From: Fulvimonas soli
GTDB taxonomy: Bacteria; Pseudomonadota; Gammaproteobacteria; Xanthomonadales; Rhodanobacteraceae
Direction of reading: 5' to 3'
Assembly (NCBI RefSeq): GCF_003148905.1
Contig: NZ_QGHC01000001.1
Coordinates: forward strand, 87,128 to 151,127
Length of the DNA stretch: 64,000 nucleotides
Shown here: in pieces, positions 18,899-33,924 of the stretch
How positions within the stretch are numbered: the first letter of the stretch is position 1
Layout: each line of letters starts with the position of its first letter
Program-made: the position numbers and the translations under genes
The notes under the pieces: model-generated
Told to the model about the DNA's origin: nothing
The model's database searches: none
The model's input: only the letters and a program-made list of their open reading frames with translations

Positions 18899-19396
18899 TT
18901 TGTCCGCTTGGTGCCGGATGGAATCCGCCGCTTGCGCCGACGCCGACAGGATTGCGGTCCCGGACGAGGGAACGATTCTCCTTCCGGCCACGGTCGATGC
19001 GGCGGCGCCGAAGGCCGGGTCCGGGCCGGGCAGGGCACCGGCCCACGCTGCAGCGTGTCCCGCCATCGCTTTCGCCGCTTCGCCTGCGCATGACCTGTGG
19101 CCATGGGCCGCTTCACTGCCTGCGGGCGGCGGGCGCATCCAGTTCCTGCCTTCGGCTTGCTGCGTGGCTCCGCGCCGCGCGGCAGCAGGGTGGCACACGC
19201 CTTCGCCCGTGCGCCGGGCGGCCTTGTCGTGCGGCGGCCGGCATGCATGTTCGTATTCGGGAGCGATGCGGGCGGTTGAGCGGGGGCCATGACTTCCGGC
19301 GGTGTCCGCGGCCGGCCGGCGGGCCGCACCATGGGCGTATTTCGCACCCATTCCCGGCGACGGTACGCCGGGAGCACCGTCACGAGGACACGTCCC
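18899..19396. other. Intergenic stretch without a recognisable gene
   Basis: About 500 bp separates csbD from the aminopeptidase gene. The open frames on both strands have the low-complexity Arg/Ala/Pro composition of antisense or non-coding GC-rich DNA, and no ribosome sites or family motifs are seen. The last 20 bases (CACGAGGACACGTCCC) carry the aminopeptidase ribosome site. Confidence 0.5.
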
Positions 19397-22051
19397 ATGC
19401 GCAGACACCTGGTATCCGCCATCGCCCTGGCCCTGGCCGGCGCTTCCTTCGCCGGCCTGGCGACCACGCCCGCCGCCGCGCCCCGGGCCCGGCAGCAGGT
19501 CACCACCCAGCTGCCGCGCACCGTGCGGCCCACGCACTACGCGGTGGCGGTGACGCCGCATGCCGACAAGCTGGCTTTCGACGGCACCGTGGCGGTGGAC
19601 GTGCAGGTGCTCAAGCCCACCGCCAGCATCATGCTGAACGCGATCGACATGGCGTTCTCCTCGGTGAAGCTGGCCGCCGCCGACGGCAAGGCCGCCTTCC
19701 CGGCACCGAAGGTGAGCGTGGACGGGAAGGCGCAGACCGCCACCTTCACCTTCGCCAGGCCGATCGCGCCGGGCAGCTACACGCTGACCATGGCCTACAC
19801 CGGCAAGATCGGCACCCAGGCCAACGGCCTGTTCGCGATCGACTACGACACCGCCTCGGGCAAGAAGCGCGCGCTGTACACCCAGTTCGAGAACTCCGAC
19901 GCGCGCCGCTTCATCCCCTCGTGGGACGAGCCGGCGTACAAGGCCACCTTCGACCTCAGCGTGACCGTGCCGGCCGGCGAGATGGCGGTGAGCAACATGC
20001 CGGTGGCCGCGCGGACCGACCTCGGCAACGGCCTGGCCAGGGTGACCTTCCAGACCTCGCCGAAGATGTCCACCTACCTGCTGTTCTTCGGCCTGGGCGA
20101 CTTCGAGCGCGCCACCACCACGGTGGACGGCACCGAGATCGGCGTGATCACGCAGAAGGGCAAGCGCGACCAGGCGGCCTTCACGCTGGAGTCGGCCAGC
20201 GCCGTGCTGAAGGAATACAACGACTACTTCGGCGTGCCGTACCCGCTGCCGAAGCTGGACAACATCGCCTCGCCGGGGCAGAGCCAGTTCTTCTCGGCGA
20301 TGGAGAACTGGGGCGCGATCTTCACCTTCGAGTACGCGCTGCTGCTCGACCCGTCGATCTCCACCCAGGGCGACAGGGAGCAGGTGTTCAACACCGCCGC
20401 GCACGAGATGGCGCACCAGTGGTTCGGCGACCTGGTGACCATGGCCTGGTGGGACGACCTGTGGCTCAACGAGGGCTTCGCTTCGTGGATGGCTGGCCGC
20501 ATCACCGAGAAGCTGCACCCGGAATGGAACACCAGGCTCGACGCGATCGGCGTGCGCGAGGGCGCGATGTCGCGCGACGCGGTGGCCACCACGCATCCGG
20601 TGGTGCAGCACGTGGAGACGGTGGAGCAGGCCAGCCAGGCCTTCGACGCGATCACCTACGCCAAGGGCGAGGCGGTGATCCGCATGCTGGAGGGCTACGT
20701 CGGCCCCGAGGCCTGGCGCCAGGGCGTGCGCGACTACATCAAGGCGCACGCCTACGGCAACACCGTGTCCGACGACCTGTGGCACGCGATGGACGGCGTG
20801 GCCGGCGGCAAGCCGATCACCACGGTGGCGCACGACTTCACGCTGCAGCCGGGCGTGCCGCTGATCGAGGTGGACTCGGCCCTGTGCAGCGGCGGCGCGA
20901 CCACCGTCAGGCTGACCCAGGGCGAGTTCACCAAGGACCGCCCGGGCAAGCGGCCGCTGCGCTGGCACGTGCCGGTGATCGCGCAGGTGGTGGGCCACGC
21001 CGCCGCCAGCACGCTGGTGGACGGCCAGGCCACGCTGAAGCTGGAAGGCTGCGGCCCGGTGCTGGTCAACGCCGGGCAGAGCGGCTACTACCGCACGCTG
21101 TACGCGCCGACGCAGTTCGCGGCGCTGAAGGACGGCTTCACCAGGCTGGCGCCGATCGACCAGCTCGGCCTGATGGGCGACACCTGGGCGCAGGGCATGG
21201 CCGGCCTGCAGCCGGTGTCCGATTTCCTCGACCTGGCCAAGGCCACGCCGGCGGATGCCGACCCGGAGATCTGGGCCGAGGTGGCCGGCAGTTTCGCCAG
21301 CCTGGACGCCTACTACCGCGGCGACAAGGCGCGGCAGGCGCGCTTCCGCGCCTACGCGGTGAGGCAGCTCAAGCCGGCGTTCGAGCGCCTGGGCTGGCAG
21401 TCGCGCAAGGGCGAGAGCACCTCCGCCACGCTGCTGCGCACGCAGCTGATCGGCGTGCTGGCCGAGCTGGGCGACCAGGACGTGCTGAACGAGGCGCGCC
21501 GCCGCTACGAGGCGCAGTCGAGCGACCGGGACGCGGTGCCGGCCGAGCTGCGCAAGACCATCCTGGCCATCGTGGCGACCCACGCCGACGCCGCCACCTG
21601 GGACAAGCTGCACGCGCAGGCCAAGGCGGAGAAGACCCCGCTGATCAAGGACCACCTGTACGACATGCTGGCCCTGGCCGAGGACGCGGCGCTGGCCCGG
21701 CGCGCGCTGGACCTGGCGCTCACCGACGAGCCGGGCGCCACCAACAGCGCCGGCATGATCGCCGCGGTGGGCTACCGCCACCCGGAGCTGGCCTACGACT
21801 TCGCCATGGCGCACCGCGCGCAGGTGGACAAGCTGGTCGACTCCACCTCCAGCAGCCGCTACTACCCGGCGCTGGGCGGCAGCTCGTTCCAGCCGTCGAT
21901 GATCGACAAGATCAAGGCCTACGAGCAGACCATCGCGCCGAGCTCGCGCCGCGCGGCGGAAACCGTGATCGCCAACATCAAGTACCGCATGATGATCCGC
22001 AACGAGCGCCTGCCGGCGGTGGACGCCTGGCTGCAGAAGAACGGCGGCTGA
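19397..22051 (+). CDS. Exported M1-family metallo-aminopeptidase
   Basis: The 884-residue zinc peptidase would remove N-terminal residues from peptides in the periplasm. It has a signal peptide (about 1-24, ALALAGASFAGLATTPAAA), an N-terminal beta domain, the AMENWG exopeptidase motif (about residue 300), the zinc site HEMAH at about 336-340 with the third ligand in NEGF 18 residues later, and a C-terminal ERAP1-like helical domain. The frame is open to 19289, but ATG 19397 has GAGGA and starts the signal peptide. It is monocistronic, with a terminator at 22085. Confidence 0.95.
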   Translation: MRRHLVSAIALALAGASFAGLATTPAAAPRARQQVTTQLPRTVRPTHYAVAVTPHADKLAFDGTVAVDVQVLKPTASIMLNAIDMAFSSVKLAAADGKAAFPAPKVSVDGKAQTATFTFARPIAPGSYTLTMAYTGKIGTQANGLFAIDYDTASGKKRALYTQFENSDARRFIPSWDEPAYKATFDLSVTVPAGEMAVSNMPVAARTDLGNGLARVTFQTSPKMSTYLLFFGLGDFERATTTVDGTEIGVITQKGKRDQAAFTLESASAVLKEYNDYFGVPYPLPKLDNIASPGQSQFFSAMENWGAIFTFEYALLLDPSISTQGDREQVFNTAAHEMAHQWFGDLVTMAWWDDLWLNEGFASWMAGRITEKLHPEWNTRLDAIGVREGAMSRDAVATTHPVVQHVETVEQASQAFDAITYAKGEAVIRMLEGYVGPEAWRQGVRDYIKAHAYGNTVSDDLWHAMDGVAGGKPITTVAHDFTLQPGVPLIEVDSALCSGGATTVRLTQGEFTKDRPGKRPLRWHVPVIAQVVGHAAASTLVDGQATLKLEGCGPVLVNAGQSGYYRTLYAPTQFAALKDGFTRLAPIDQLGLMGDTWAQGMAGLQPVSDFLDLAKATPADADPEIWAEVAGSFASLDAYYRGDKARQARFRAYAVRQLKPAFERLGWQSRKGESTSATLLRTQLIGVLAELGDQDVLNEARRRYEAQSSDRDAVPAELRKTILAIVATHADAATWDKLHAQAKAEKTPLIKDHLYDMLALAEDAALARRALDLALTDEPGATNSAGMIAAVGYRHPELAYDFAMAHRAQVDKLVDSTSSSRYYPALGGSSFQPSMIDKIKAYEQTIAPSSRRAAETVIANIKYRMMIRNERLPAVDAWLQKNGG

Positions 22052-22084
22052 TCACCGCGCGGCCTGCCATCCAGGCGTCGAGGG

Positions 22085-22108
22085 AAGGCCCCGTGCGGGG
22101 CCTTTCTT
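22085..22108 (+). terminator. Aminopeptidase gene terminator
   Basis: AAGGCCCCG pairs with CGGGGCCTT and is followed by TCTTCT. The rest of the gap to 22321 holds only a degenerate CTCGTCATTCCTGCGCGG repeat fragment near 22123. Confidence 0.75.
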
Positions 22109-22321
22109 CTGGGCGCTTCCCGCTCGTCATTCCTGCGCGGTGCTTTTCAACAGCCGAAGGGGTGACCAGCAGAATGCGGTACCTTTGCGTTCCATGGCCT
22201 GCAGGCGCTGGATGCGAGTTTTTGCCGGGGTGGGCAAAATCAGCAATGGCCTTCCGGAGACTGAGCGCCGGAATTAGGCTATGGCCGTAGCCGGATGTCG
22301 TCGTCGAACAGAGGGGGAGCC

Positions 22322-22813
22322 ATGAACGTCTTTCCTAGGTTCTTTGCGGGGGCCGCAGCGGCCGTGTGCTTGGCGCAGCCCGCATGGGCGGACTGGCGGC
22401 CGGCCAATCCCGACGTTGCCGCGGCGGCGAAGGATGCGCGAATCGCCGCCGCCCTGAACGCGGTGAACGCGATCGATCGCGCCGCCGTCCGCGATGACCA
22501 CGCCGCCTTCGCCGCGCTTCTGGCCGATGACCTGGCCGTCAACAACCCCCAGAACGGCGTGTCCGTGCGCGGCGCGACCGCCCAGCGCAGCGCTGCCGGC
22601 AAGATCAGCTACGTCCGTTACGACAGGATCGTGGAATACGCAGGGCTGCGCGATGGCATGGTCCTGCTGATGGGAGAGGAGATCGTCCAGCCCAGGGGCG
22701 ACGGCAACGCGCCGGCCAGTGAAGTCCATCGGCGCTTCACCGACCTCTGGAAGCCGGTGGGCGGAAGCTGGCGTCTTACGGCCAGGCAGGCAACCATCAT
22801 CAACCGCCCCTAG
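22322..22813 (+). CDS. Exported DUF4440 / NTF2-like protein
   Basis: The 163-residue protein has a signal peptide (about 1-24, ending AWA) and an NTF2-like fold signature of DUF4440: helix IAAALNAVNAIDRAAVRDDHAAFAALLADDLAVNNPQN, then strands ending RRFTDLWKPVGGSWRLTARQATII. Members bind small ligands or act in ketosteroid-isomerase-like reactions; no catalytic residues stand out. GGGGGAGCC precedes the ATG. It converges on gcvP with a shared terminator. Confidence 0.78.
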   Translation: MNVFPRFFAGAAAAVCLAQPAWADWRPANPDVAAAAKDARIAAALNAVNAIDRAAVRDDHAAFAALLADDLAVNNPQNGVSVRGATAQRSAAGKISYVRYDRIVEYAGLRDGMVLLMGEEIVQPRGDGNAPASEVHRRFTDLWKPVGGSWRLTARQATIINRP

Positions 22814-22882
22814 AGCGCCCCGGTCCGCGCCGTTGCCGTTCAGTGGCAGCCGCTGCGGCGGCATTCGGCGGAGATCGAAAGA

Positions 22883-22905
22883 CAAAGGCCCCCACGGGGC
22901 CTTTG
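22883..22905. terminator. Bidirectional terminator between the DUF4440 gene and gcvP
   Basis: A perfect 10-bp stem CAAAGGCCCC / GGGGCCTTTG with a CAC loop lies between convergent genes. Short T-runs occur on either strand. Confidence 0.75.
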
Positions 22906-22931
22906 CCTCGAAGCGTGGATGATCGGGCGTG

Positions 22932-25868
<2,937 letters not shown>

Positions 25869-25914
25869 GGCAAGGGCGTCCGACAGGCAACGTGCGAAGC
25901 CGCACGCGGGGCGC

Positions 25915-26085
25915 CCCTCTGTCCTTTTGCCTGAGAGTTTGGAAGCGCGGACGCTTCGTGCCCCTTCGGCGCCGGATCGAACCGGTCTCTCCAGAGTGTG
26001 TCTTGCGCGCGGTGGTATCGGGGCCTGAGCGATTACGGGCGTTGCGCCTTCGGCAGCGGCTGCTCGCCGCTTCTCCCACCGTGTG
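25915..26085 (-). promoter_or_regulatory. Tandem glycine riboswitch upstream of gcvP
   Basis: Read on the minus strand, two similar aptamers occur in series. The first has GGGAGAAGCGG... CCGAAGGCGCAACG... and the second CTGGAGAGACCGG... CCGAAGGGGCACG... ending in the hallmark ACTCTCAGGCAAAAGGACAGAG. The GGAGAG / CCGAAGG.GCA / CTCAGGCAAAAGGAC order is the glycine aptamer consensus. Glycine binding normally turns on gcv genes. The element lies 50 bp upstream of the gcvP start, so control of translation initiation or early termination are both possible. Confidence 0.92.
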
Positions 26086-26181
26086 CCAAGCGCCGGATTA
26101 TACAGCCCGCGGGCCGGCTGTTGCCGGCCGCCGCGCCGCGCGTTCAACTAGGCGCCTTCCCCGACGCCCGGAGCGGACACC

Positions 26182-26622
26182 ATGCCCCCCTTCAGGCTCC
26201 GCCAGCTCGACCATGTGGTGCTTCGCGTGCGCGACCTGGCCGCGATGCAGGCCTTCTACTGCGACGTGCTCGGCTGCCGCGTGGAGCGGCGCCAGGACGA
26301 GCTCGGCCTGGTGCAGCTGCGTGCCGGCGCCTCGCTGATCGACCTGGTCGGCGTCGACGGCAAGCTCGGACGCCAGGGCGGCGCGGCGCCCGGCGCCGAG
26401 GGGCACAACGTGGATCACGTGTGCCTCAGCGTGGAGGGTTACGACGAGGCCGCCATCCGTGCCCACCTCGAAGCCCACGGCGCGTGCGTGGGCGAGACCG
26501 GGCTGCGCTACGGCGCGGAGGGCGAGGGGCCCTCGCTGTACCTGTACGACCCGCAGGGCAACATGGTCGAGCTGAAGGGCCCGGCCATTTCGCCGCCGGC
26601 GGACGGCAGCGCGGGCACGTAG
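26182..26622 (+). CDS. VOC-superfamily (glyoxalase-like) protein
   Basis: The 146-residue protein has the paired beta-alpha-beta-beta-beta modules of the vicinal oxygen chelate fold: LDHVVLRVRDLAAMQAFYCDVLGCRVERR at the start, NVDHVCLSVEGYDEAAI in the middle and LYLYDPQGNMVELKG near the end. Metal ligands His11, His78 or so and the C-terminal Glu of VELK are in the expected places. Members include glyoxalase I, dioxygenases and antibiotic-binding proteins; the substrate cannot be assigned. It starts downstream of the divergent glycine riboswitch region. Confidence 0.8.
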   Translation: MPPFRLRQLDHVVLRVRDLAAMQAFYCDVLGCRVERRQDELGLVQLRAGASLIDLVGVDGKLGRQGGAAPGAEGHNVDHVCLSVEGYDEAAIRAHLEAHGACVGETGLRYGAEGEGPSLYLYDPQGNMVELKGPAISPPADGSAGT

Positions 26623-26687
26623 GGGCCGCGCCGCCGCTCCCGCCGAACCGCTATGCTGGGGCTTCCCCGCCTTGCTCCCCGCCGCCG

Positions 26688-27197
26688 ATGAACGTGCCCG
26701 CCCTGCCTTCCGACGCCGAACTGCGCGACCTGGCCGAACAGGTGGCTGCGGAGGTGCGCCAGCAGAAGCTGATGCTGGTCACCGCCGAATCCTGCACCGG
26801 CGGCTGGATTGCCAAGACGCTGACCGACCTGCCGGGCAGCTCGGCCTGGTTCGAGGCCGGCGTGGTGGCCTACAGCTATGAGGCCAAGGAGGCGCTGCTG
26901 GGCGTCAACCCGCGCACGCTGGAGCGCCTGGGCGCGGTGAGCGAGGAGACCGCGCTGGAGATGGTCTCCGGCGCACTGGCGCGCTTCGGCGCCGGCGTGG
27001 CGGTGGCGGTCACCGGCATCGCCGGCCCCTCCGGCGGCACGCCGGACAAGCCGGTGGGCACCGTGTGGATCGGCTGGAAGCGCCGCGGCGGCTACGCCCA
27101 CGCGCAGCTGTTCCACTTCCCCGGCGACCGCGAGGCGGTGCGGCGACAGACCGTGGCGGCGGCGCTCGTCGGCGTGCGGAAAGCGCTGACAGCCTGA
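26688..27197 (+). CDS. Nicotinamide-nucleotide amidase (CinA C-terminal domain protein)
   Basis: The 169-residue protein is a stand-alone CinA_C (PncC) domain: TAESCTGGWIAKTLTDLPGSSAWFEAGVVAYSYEAK and VAVTGIAGPSGGTPDKPVGTVWIG. The enzyme hydrolyses nicotinamide mononucleotide to NaMN and ammonia in pyridine-nucleotide recycling. The serine and lysine of the ESCTGG region are the catalytic candidates. It directly precedes recA, a frequent arrangement, although the N-terminal CinA domain is absent. No good ribosome site is seen before the ATG at 26688. Confidence 0.9.
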   Translation: MNVPALPSDAELRDLAEQVAAEVRQQKLMLVTAESCTGGWIAKTLTDLPGSSAWFEAGVVAYSYEAKEALLGVNPRTLERLGAVSEETALEMVSGALARFGAGVAVAVTGIAGPSGGTPDKPVGTVWIGWKRRGGYAHAQLFHFPGDREAVRRQTVAAALVGVRKALTA

Positions 27198-27329
27198 CGA
27201 GCCGCGCGCCGCCCCGGACCGGCTTGACCGCTGTGGGATACTTCGTGGCCTGCCGGCTTATCGCAGCCCGTGAGACGACGGATGGGCATCATGCCCTCCA
27301 TTCCACATCCCAACCAGAGACTTACCGTG

Positions 27330-28361
<1,032 letters not shown>

Positions 28362-28379
28362 CGCCCCGTCCTTGCTGTT

Positions 28380-28510
28380 CCCTCTCCCCGCCGGGGAGAG
28401 GGCCAGGGTGAGGGGCCGGCCCTGCGCAAACGGTGGCCAAGGCCGGCTCCGTTGCCGGGCAGAAACCAGCCTGCCACTCACCTCCGTCCTCTTCCCCCGG
28501 CGGGAAGAGC
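28380..28510. repeat. Dispersed repeat, CCCTCTCCCC-GGGGAGAGGG family, in the recA-recX gap
   Basis: CCCTCTCCCC and GGGGAGAGGG form a strong hairpin followed by CAGGGTGAGGGGCCGG. A degenerate inverted second half (CTCACC... CTCTTCCCCCGGCGGGAAGAG) ends just before the recX ribosome site. A related copy lies at 47455-47570. The hairpin can act as an attenuator between recA and recX. Confidence 0.75.
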
Positions 28511-28521
28511 AGGCCAGGAGC

Positions 28522-29037
28522 ATGAAGCGCAAATCCGCCGATCCCGACGCCAGCCCGAAAAGCGCCGACAAATCCAAGCCCAGCGCCTACGCCAAGGCGC
28601 TGGGCCTGCTCGCGCGCCGCGAGCATTCCCGCCGCGAGCTGGGCCAGAAGCTGCGGCGCGGCGGCTACGCCGGCGACGAGGCCGACGAGGCGCTGGCCCG
28701 CCTGGGCGAGCAGCGCTACCAGGACGACGGGCGCTTCGCCGAGGTGCTGATCCGCAACCGCATCGCCCAGGGCTACGGCCCGGCCCGGCTGCGCGCGGAA
28801 CTCAAGAACCACGGCCTGCCGGACGCGCGCATCCGCGCCCTGCTGGAGGCCGCCGAGGCCGACTGGGACGCCGCGGCGACGGCCCAGCTGCAACGCCGCT
28901 TCGGCCCCGCCGGCAGGGCCGCCGATCCCGCCGAACGGGCCCGCCGCGCCCAGTTCCTCTTGCGCCGGGGCTTCTCCGCCGCCACAGTACGGCGTGTTAC
29001 CCACGCCGACGTGGACGACGCCGACGCCGATTCCTGA
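28522..29037 (+). CDS. recX: RecA regulator RecX
   Basis: RecX caps RecA filaments and restrains RecA activity. The 171-residue protein has a basic disordered N-terminus and three tandem three-helix RecX repeats: [60 protein letters not shown] and [21 protein letters not shown] 28522 is preceded by CCAGGAG. It is downstream of recA on the same strand. Confidence 0.93.
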   Translation: MKRKSADPDASPKSADKSKPSAYAKALGLLARREHSRRELGQKLRRGGYAGDEADEALARLGEQRYQDDGRFAEVLIRNRIAQGYGPARLRAELKNHGLPDARIRALLEAAEADWDAAATAQLQRRFGPAGRAADPAERARRAQFLLRRGFSAATVRRVTHADVDDADADS

Positions 29038-29104
29038 CGCCCGGGAAGCCGGCCATCCGGCGTCGCCGCGGCGTGGCCTTTTTCGCAGCTTGCCGCCACG
29101 ACGC

Positions 29105-31747
<2,643 letters not shown>

Positions 31748-31784
31748 GCCATAAGTCATAGGGGGTGACTGCCGGGTAAATGCG

Positions 31785-31814
31785 TTGCGTGTCTGCTCGG
31801 CGCTCGGCTAGTAT
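31785..31814 (+). promoter_or_regulatory. Candidate csrA promoter
   Basis: TTGCGT (31785-31790), an 18-bp spacer and TAGTAT (31809-31814) give a leader of about 175 nt before csrA. The leader contains no gene. Confidence 0.4.
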
Positions 31815-31996
31815 CCTACGAATGTGCATTGTCAAAGACGGCAATCGCACCGGTCCGGCGCCTCGCGCCGAATCGCGCGCCGGGGAAGGCGGTAGGGCCT
31901 TCGACGGACACAACGTCGAGCTGTCTGGCGTCGGGACTCAGGGGTGAGGTCTCCCGCCATGCAGGCCTGAGACCAACAGCATCATGGAGTACAAAC

Positions 31997-32200
31997 ATGT
32001 TGATTCTGACCCGCAGGGTCGGTGAAACCCTGATGATCGGCGACGAGGTGACCGTCACCGTTCTCGGCGTAAAGGGCAACCAGGTGCGCATCGGCATCAA
32101 TGCGCCCAAGAACGTAGCCGTGCATCGCGAAGAGATCTACCAGCGCATCAAGGGCGAGCACGAGGGCGAGGCCACGCCGGGCGAATCCGGCGACCACTGA
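31997..32200 (+). CDS. csrA: Carbon storage regulator CsrA
   Basis: CsrA is a dimeric RNA-binding protein that controls translation through GGA motifs. The 67 residues comprise the conserved [51 protein letters not shown] fold, with Leu4 and Arg44 in place, plus a short acidic tail. Its own ribosome site, ATGGAGT, contains a GGA and could mediate autoregulation (inference). Between alaS and tRNA-Ser, as in most gammaproteobacteria. Confidence 0.97.
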   Translation: MLILTRRVGETLMIGDEVTVTVLGVKGNQVRIGINAPKNVAVHREEIYQRIKGEHEGEATPGESGDH

Positions 32201-32269
32201 GCCGGAGGCTTTACCTCGACCGCCGCGGCCGGTATTCTTGCCGGCTCCGCCGCAAGGCGGATCATACCC

Positions 32270-32362
32270 GGAGAGATGCCCGAGAGGCCGAAGGGGCTCC
32301 CCTGCTAAGGGAGTATAGGGTCAAAAGCCTTATCGAGGGTTCGAATCCCTCTCTCTCCGCCA
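32270..32362 (+). tRNA. tRNA-Ser (GCU)
   Basis: The 93-nt gene has acceptor arms GGAGAGA/TCTCTCC, discriminator G, encoded CCA, the anticodon arm CTCCC-CTGCTAA-GGGAG with anticodon GCT (serine AGC/AGU), a long variable arm and the T-arm GAGGGTTCGAATCCCTC. Foreign DNA (IS fragments and a restriction-modification module) begins downstream. Confidence 0.97.
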
Positions 32363-32370
32363 GTACCGAG

Positions 32371-32396
32371 AAACCCCTGTTTCTACAGGGGTTTTT
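32371..32396 (+). terminator. tRNA-Ser terminator
   Basis: AAACCCCTGT pairs perfectly with ACAGGGGTTT (loop TTCT) and is followed by TTGCTTTT. Confidence 0.9.
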
Positions 32397-32559
32397 GCTT
32401 TTCTGAGGAAGGGCTTGTCGCTCCAAATATCGCTCCACAAGCGAGCCGATATGCGCATCCCCAACTATCTACAGGGGGCTGAGTATGGCTAGGGATAGCG
32501 TTCCAACTGCGTCAATGATCCTCAAGGCCAAGCGCCATGAGGGGATGAACCGCGACCGT

Positions 32560-32750
32560 CAGGCTTTCGCGCTGCCCGGCCTCCGGCTGCACCTTACGCA
32601 GTCAGTTGTGCTGTGTCTGCGGTGTGCAACCGAGCTTGGCGGCCACCGACTGGATCGTGGCCCACTCCGACGGATGGTCAGGCTCTGGTGCTGCCGCACC
32701 ATGCGCGCAGCTCGCTCCCGGACTTCCTTCGAACACTTCTGCTTCGTCAT
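32560..32750 (-). pseudogene. IS3-family transposase OrfA remnant
   Basis: From ATG 32750 the minus strand reads MTKQKCSKEVRERAARMVRQHQ, the start of an IS3-family helix-turn-helix OrfA. A frameshift follows at about 32680; the sense continues in another frame as PDHPSEWATIQSVAAKLGCTPQTQHN. A TGA then stands where TGG (HNW) is expected, after which VRKVQPEAGQRESLT is still recognisable to about 32560. The coiled-coil end of OrfA and the OrfA-OrfB overlap are missing. Clearly dead. Confidence 0.82.
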
Positions 32751-32774
32751 CGCTCCATCCTCTCAAGGTTCGGA

Positions 32775-32800
32775 GCCTCCGACAAAGCCGGGGCGGTTCA
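32775..32800 (-). repeat. Left terminal inverted repeat of the IS3-family element
   Basis: The minus strand reads TGAACCGCCCCGGCTTTGTC and on into GGAGGCTC, about 25 bp before the OrfA start. TGAACCGCCCCGG is the type of end found in the IS3 family. The right-hand partner is not visible. Confidence 0.7.
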
Positions 32801-33325
32801 ATCAGGCGCAGTAGCACGCCGCGCTCGTGAGCCCACGTGACCATGGTTCTCCCGCAGAACTCCTTGCCATTGTCCGAGCGGATGACCTTCGGCAATCCTC
32901 GGCTCAACGCCAGACGTTCGAGCACGCGGACGACGCAGTGGCCGGAAATCGCACGCTCCGTCTCGATCTCGACCGCTTCGTGCGTGGCGTCGTCGACGAC
33001 GGTCAGGCACTTGATCACGCGACTGTCGGCCGTGCGGTCGAACACGAAGTCCATCGACCACACTTCGTTGGCTTGCGCGGGGCGTTCCAGCGGCTGCCGT
33101 TCGCCGATCGGGATCTTCTTGCGCTTGCGCCGGCGAGTCTGCAGATGGGCTTTGCGGTTTAGCCGCTCGACCCGCTTGTAGTTTGTTCTCTCACCCACCT
33201 GGCGCAACTGGAGATGGATCATCCCCACGCCGCAGCGGCGATGCCGATGCGCCAGGGCGATGATCTTCTGGCGCAACGCCACGTCCCGGCCCGGGCGCGG
33301 CGAATAGCGTAACGTGCTCCCACTC
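32797..33325 (-). pseudogene. IS3-family transposase OrfB remnant, 3'-truncated
   Basis: The frame encodes the middle of an IS3-family OrfB: SGSTLRYSPRPGRDVALRQKI, then WSMDFV (first catalytic Asp) and IRSDNGKEF (second Asp), ending at LLRLIEP. The C-terminal Glu motif is missing because the sequence runs directly into the terminal repeat of the OrfA copy at TGAACCG. OrfB therefore lies upstream of OrfA, the reverse of a normal IS3. A tandem pair collapsed by deletion at a short homology would give this order. Confidence 0.82.
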
Positions 33326-33723
33326 AGCTGCTGGGCTGGCAGCTCTCGCGCAGCGGCAAGGCCAGTACGGCGGCGGCGCTGGAGCAGGCGCTGATCATCC
33401 GCTTCGGAACGTTGGAACGGGTGCAGAGCCCCTTCCTGCTGCGCTCGGACAACGGCCTGGTGTTCATCAGCCGCGACTGCATCCGGCGGGTGCGCAGCTA
33501 CGGTGTGCGCCAGGAGTTCACCCCGCACTGCCCGCAGCAGAACGGGATGGTGGAGCGTCTCATCCGCACGCTGAAGGAGCAGTGCGCCTACCGCCATCGC
33601 TTCGAAAGCCAGCAGCACGCCAGCCGCGTGATCGGCGACTGGAGCCAGTTCTACAACCACCGGCGTCCGCACCAAGCGCAGGGCATGAAGACATCCGCCG
33701 AGGCGTATGCTTTAGGGCCATGA
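33321..33723 (+). pseudogene. Second IS3-family OrfB remnant, 5'-truncated
   Basis: On the plus strand the frame begins abruptly at LLGWQLSRSGKASTAAALEQA and carries LRSDNGLVF (second catalytic Asp), PQQNGMVERLIRTLKEQ (catalytic Glu), and the C-terminal NHRRPHQAQGMKTSAEAY. The first catalytic Asp and the whole HTH/OrfA part are absent. It differs in sequence from the minus-strand OrfB remnant, so it comes from another IS3-family element. The likely right IS end (about TGTGCAGAAACCGCTGGGTCA) lies just after the stop. Confidence 0.82.
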
Positions 33724-33924
33724 CCTGTGCAGAAACCGCTGGGTCATTACAACGCTTCCGAAGCGGCGAGCCTTCACACGCTAGGTTCCGGGGAGTGCTG
33801 CCGCCCAGGTCTGACCTTACAATGACGCACTGCTGCAAACTGTCGGTCAACTCCGTGCATGCCTCAGATTCTGAGAACATCGCACGTTATAGCGCATGCG
33901 TGAGGCGCCACCACGAGAATCGCA

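Noticed and set aside
18873..19292. 139-codon frame between csbD and the aminopeptidase gene
   Set aside because: No ribosome site, no family signature and a biased composition; overlaps the csbD terminator palindrome.
27198..27329. LexA box upstream of recA
   Set aside because: No TTAG-N6-CTAA-like or CTGT-N8-ACAG-like palindrome could be seen in the interval.
32485..32814. 109-codon plus-strand frame MARDSVPTASM... after tRNA-Ser
   Set aside because: Mostly antisense to the IS3 OrfA remnant, so not a gene of its own.
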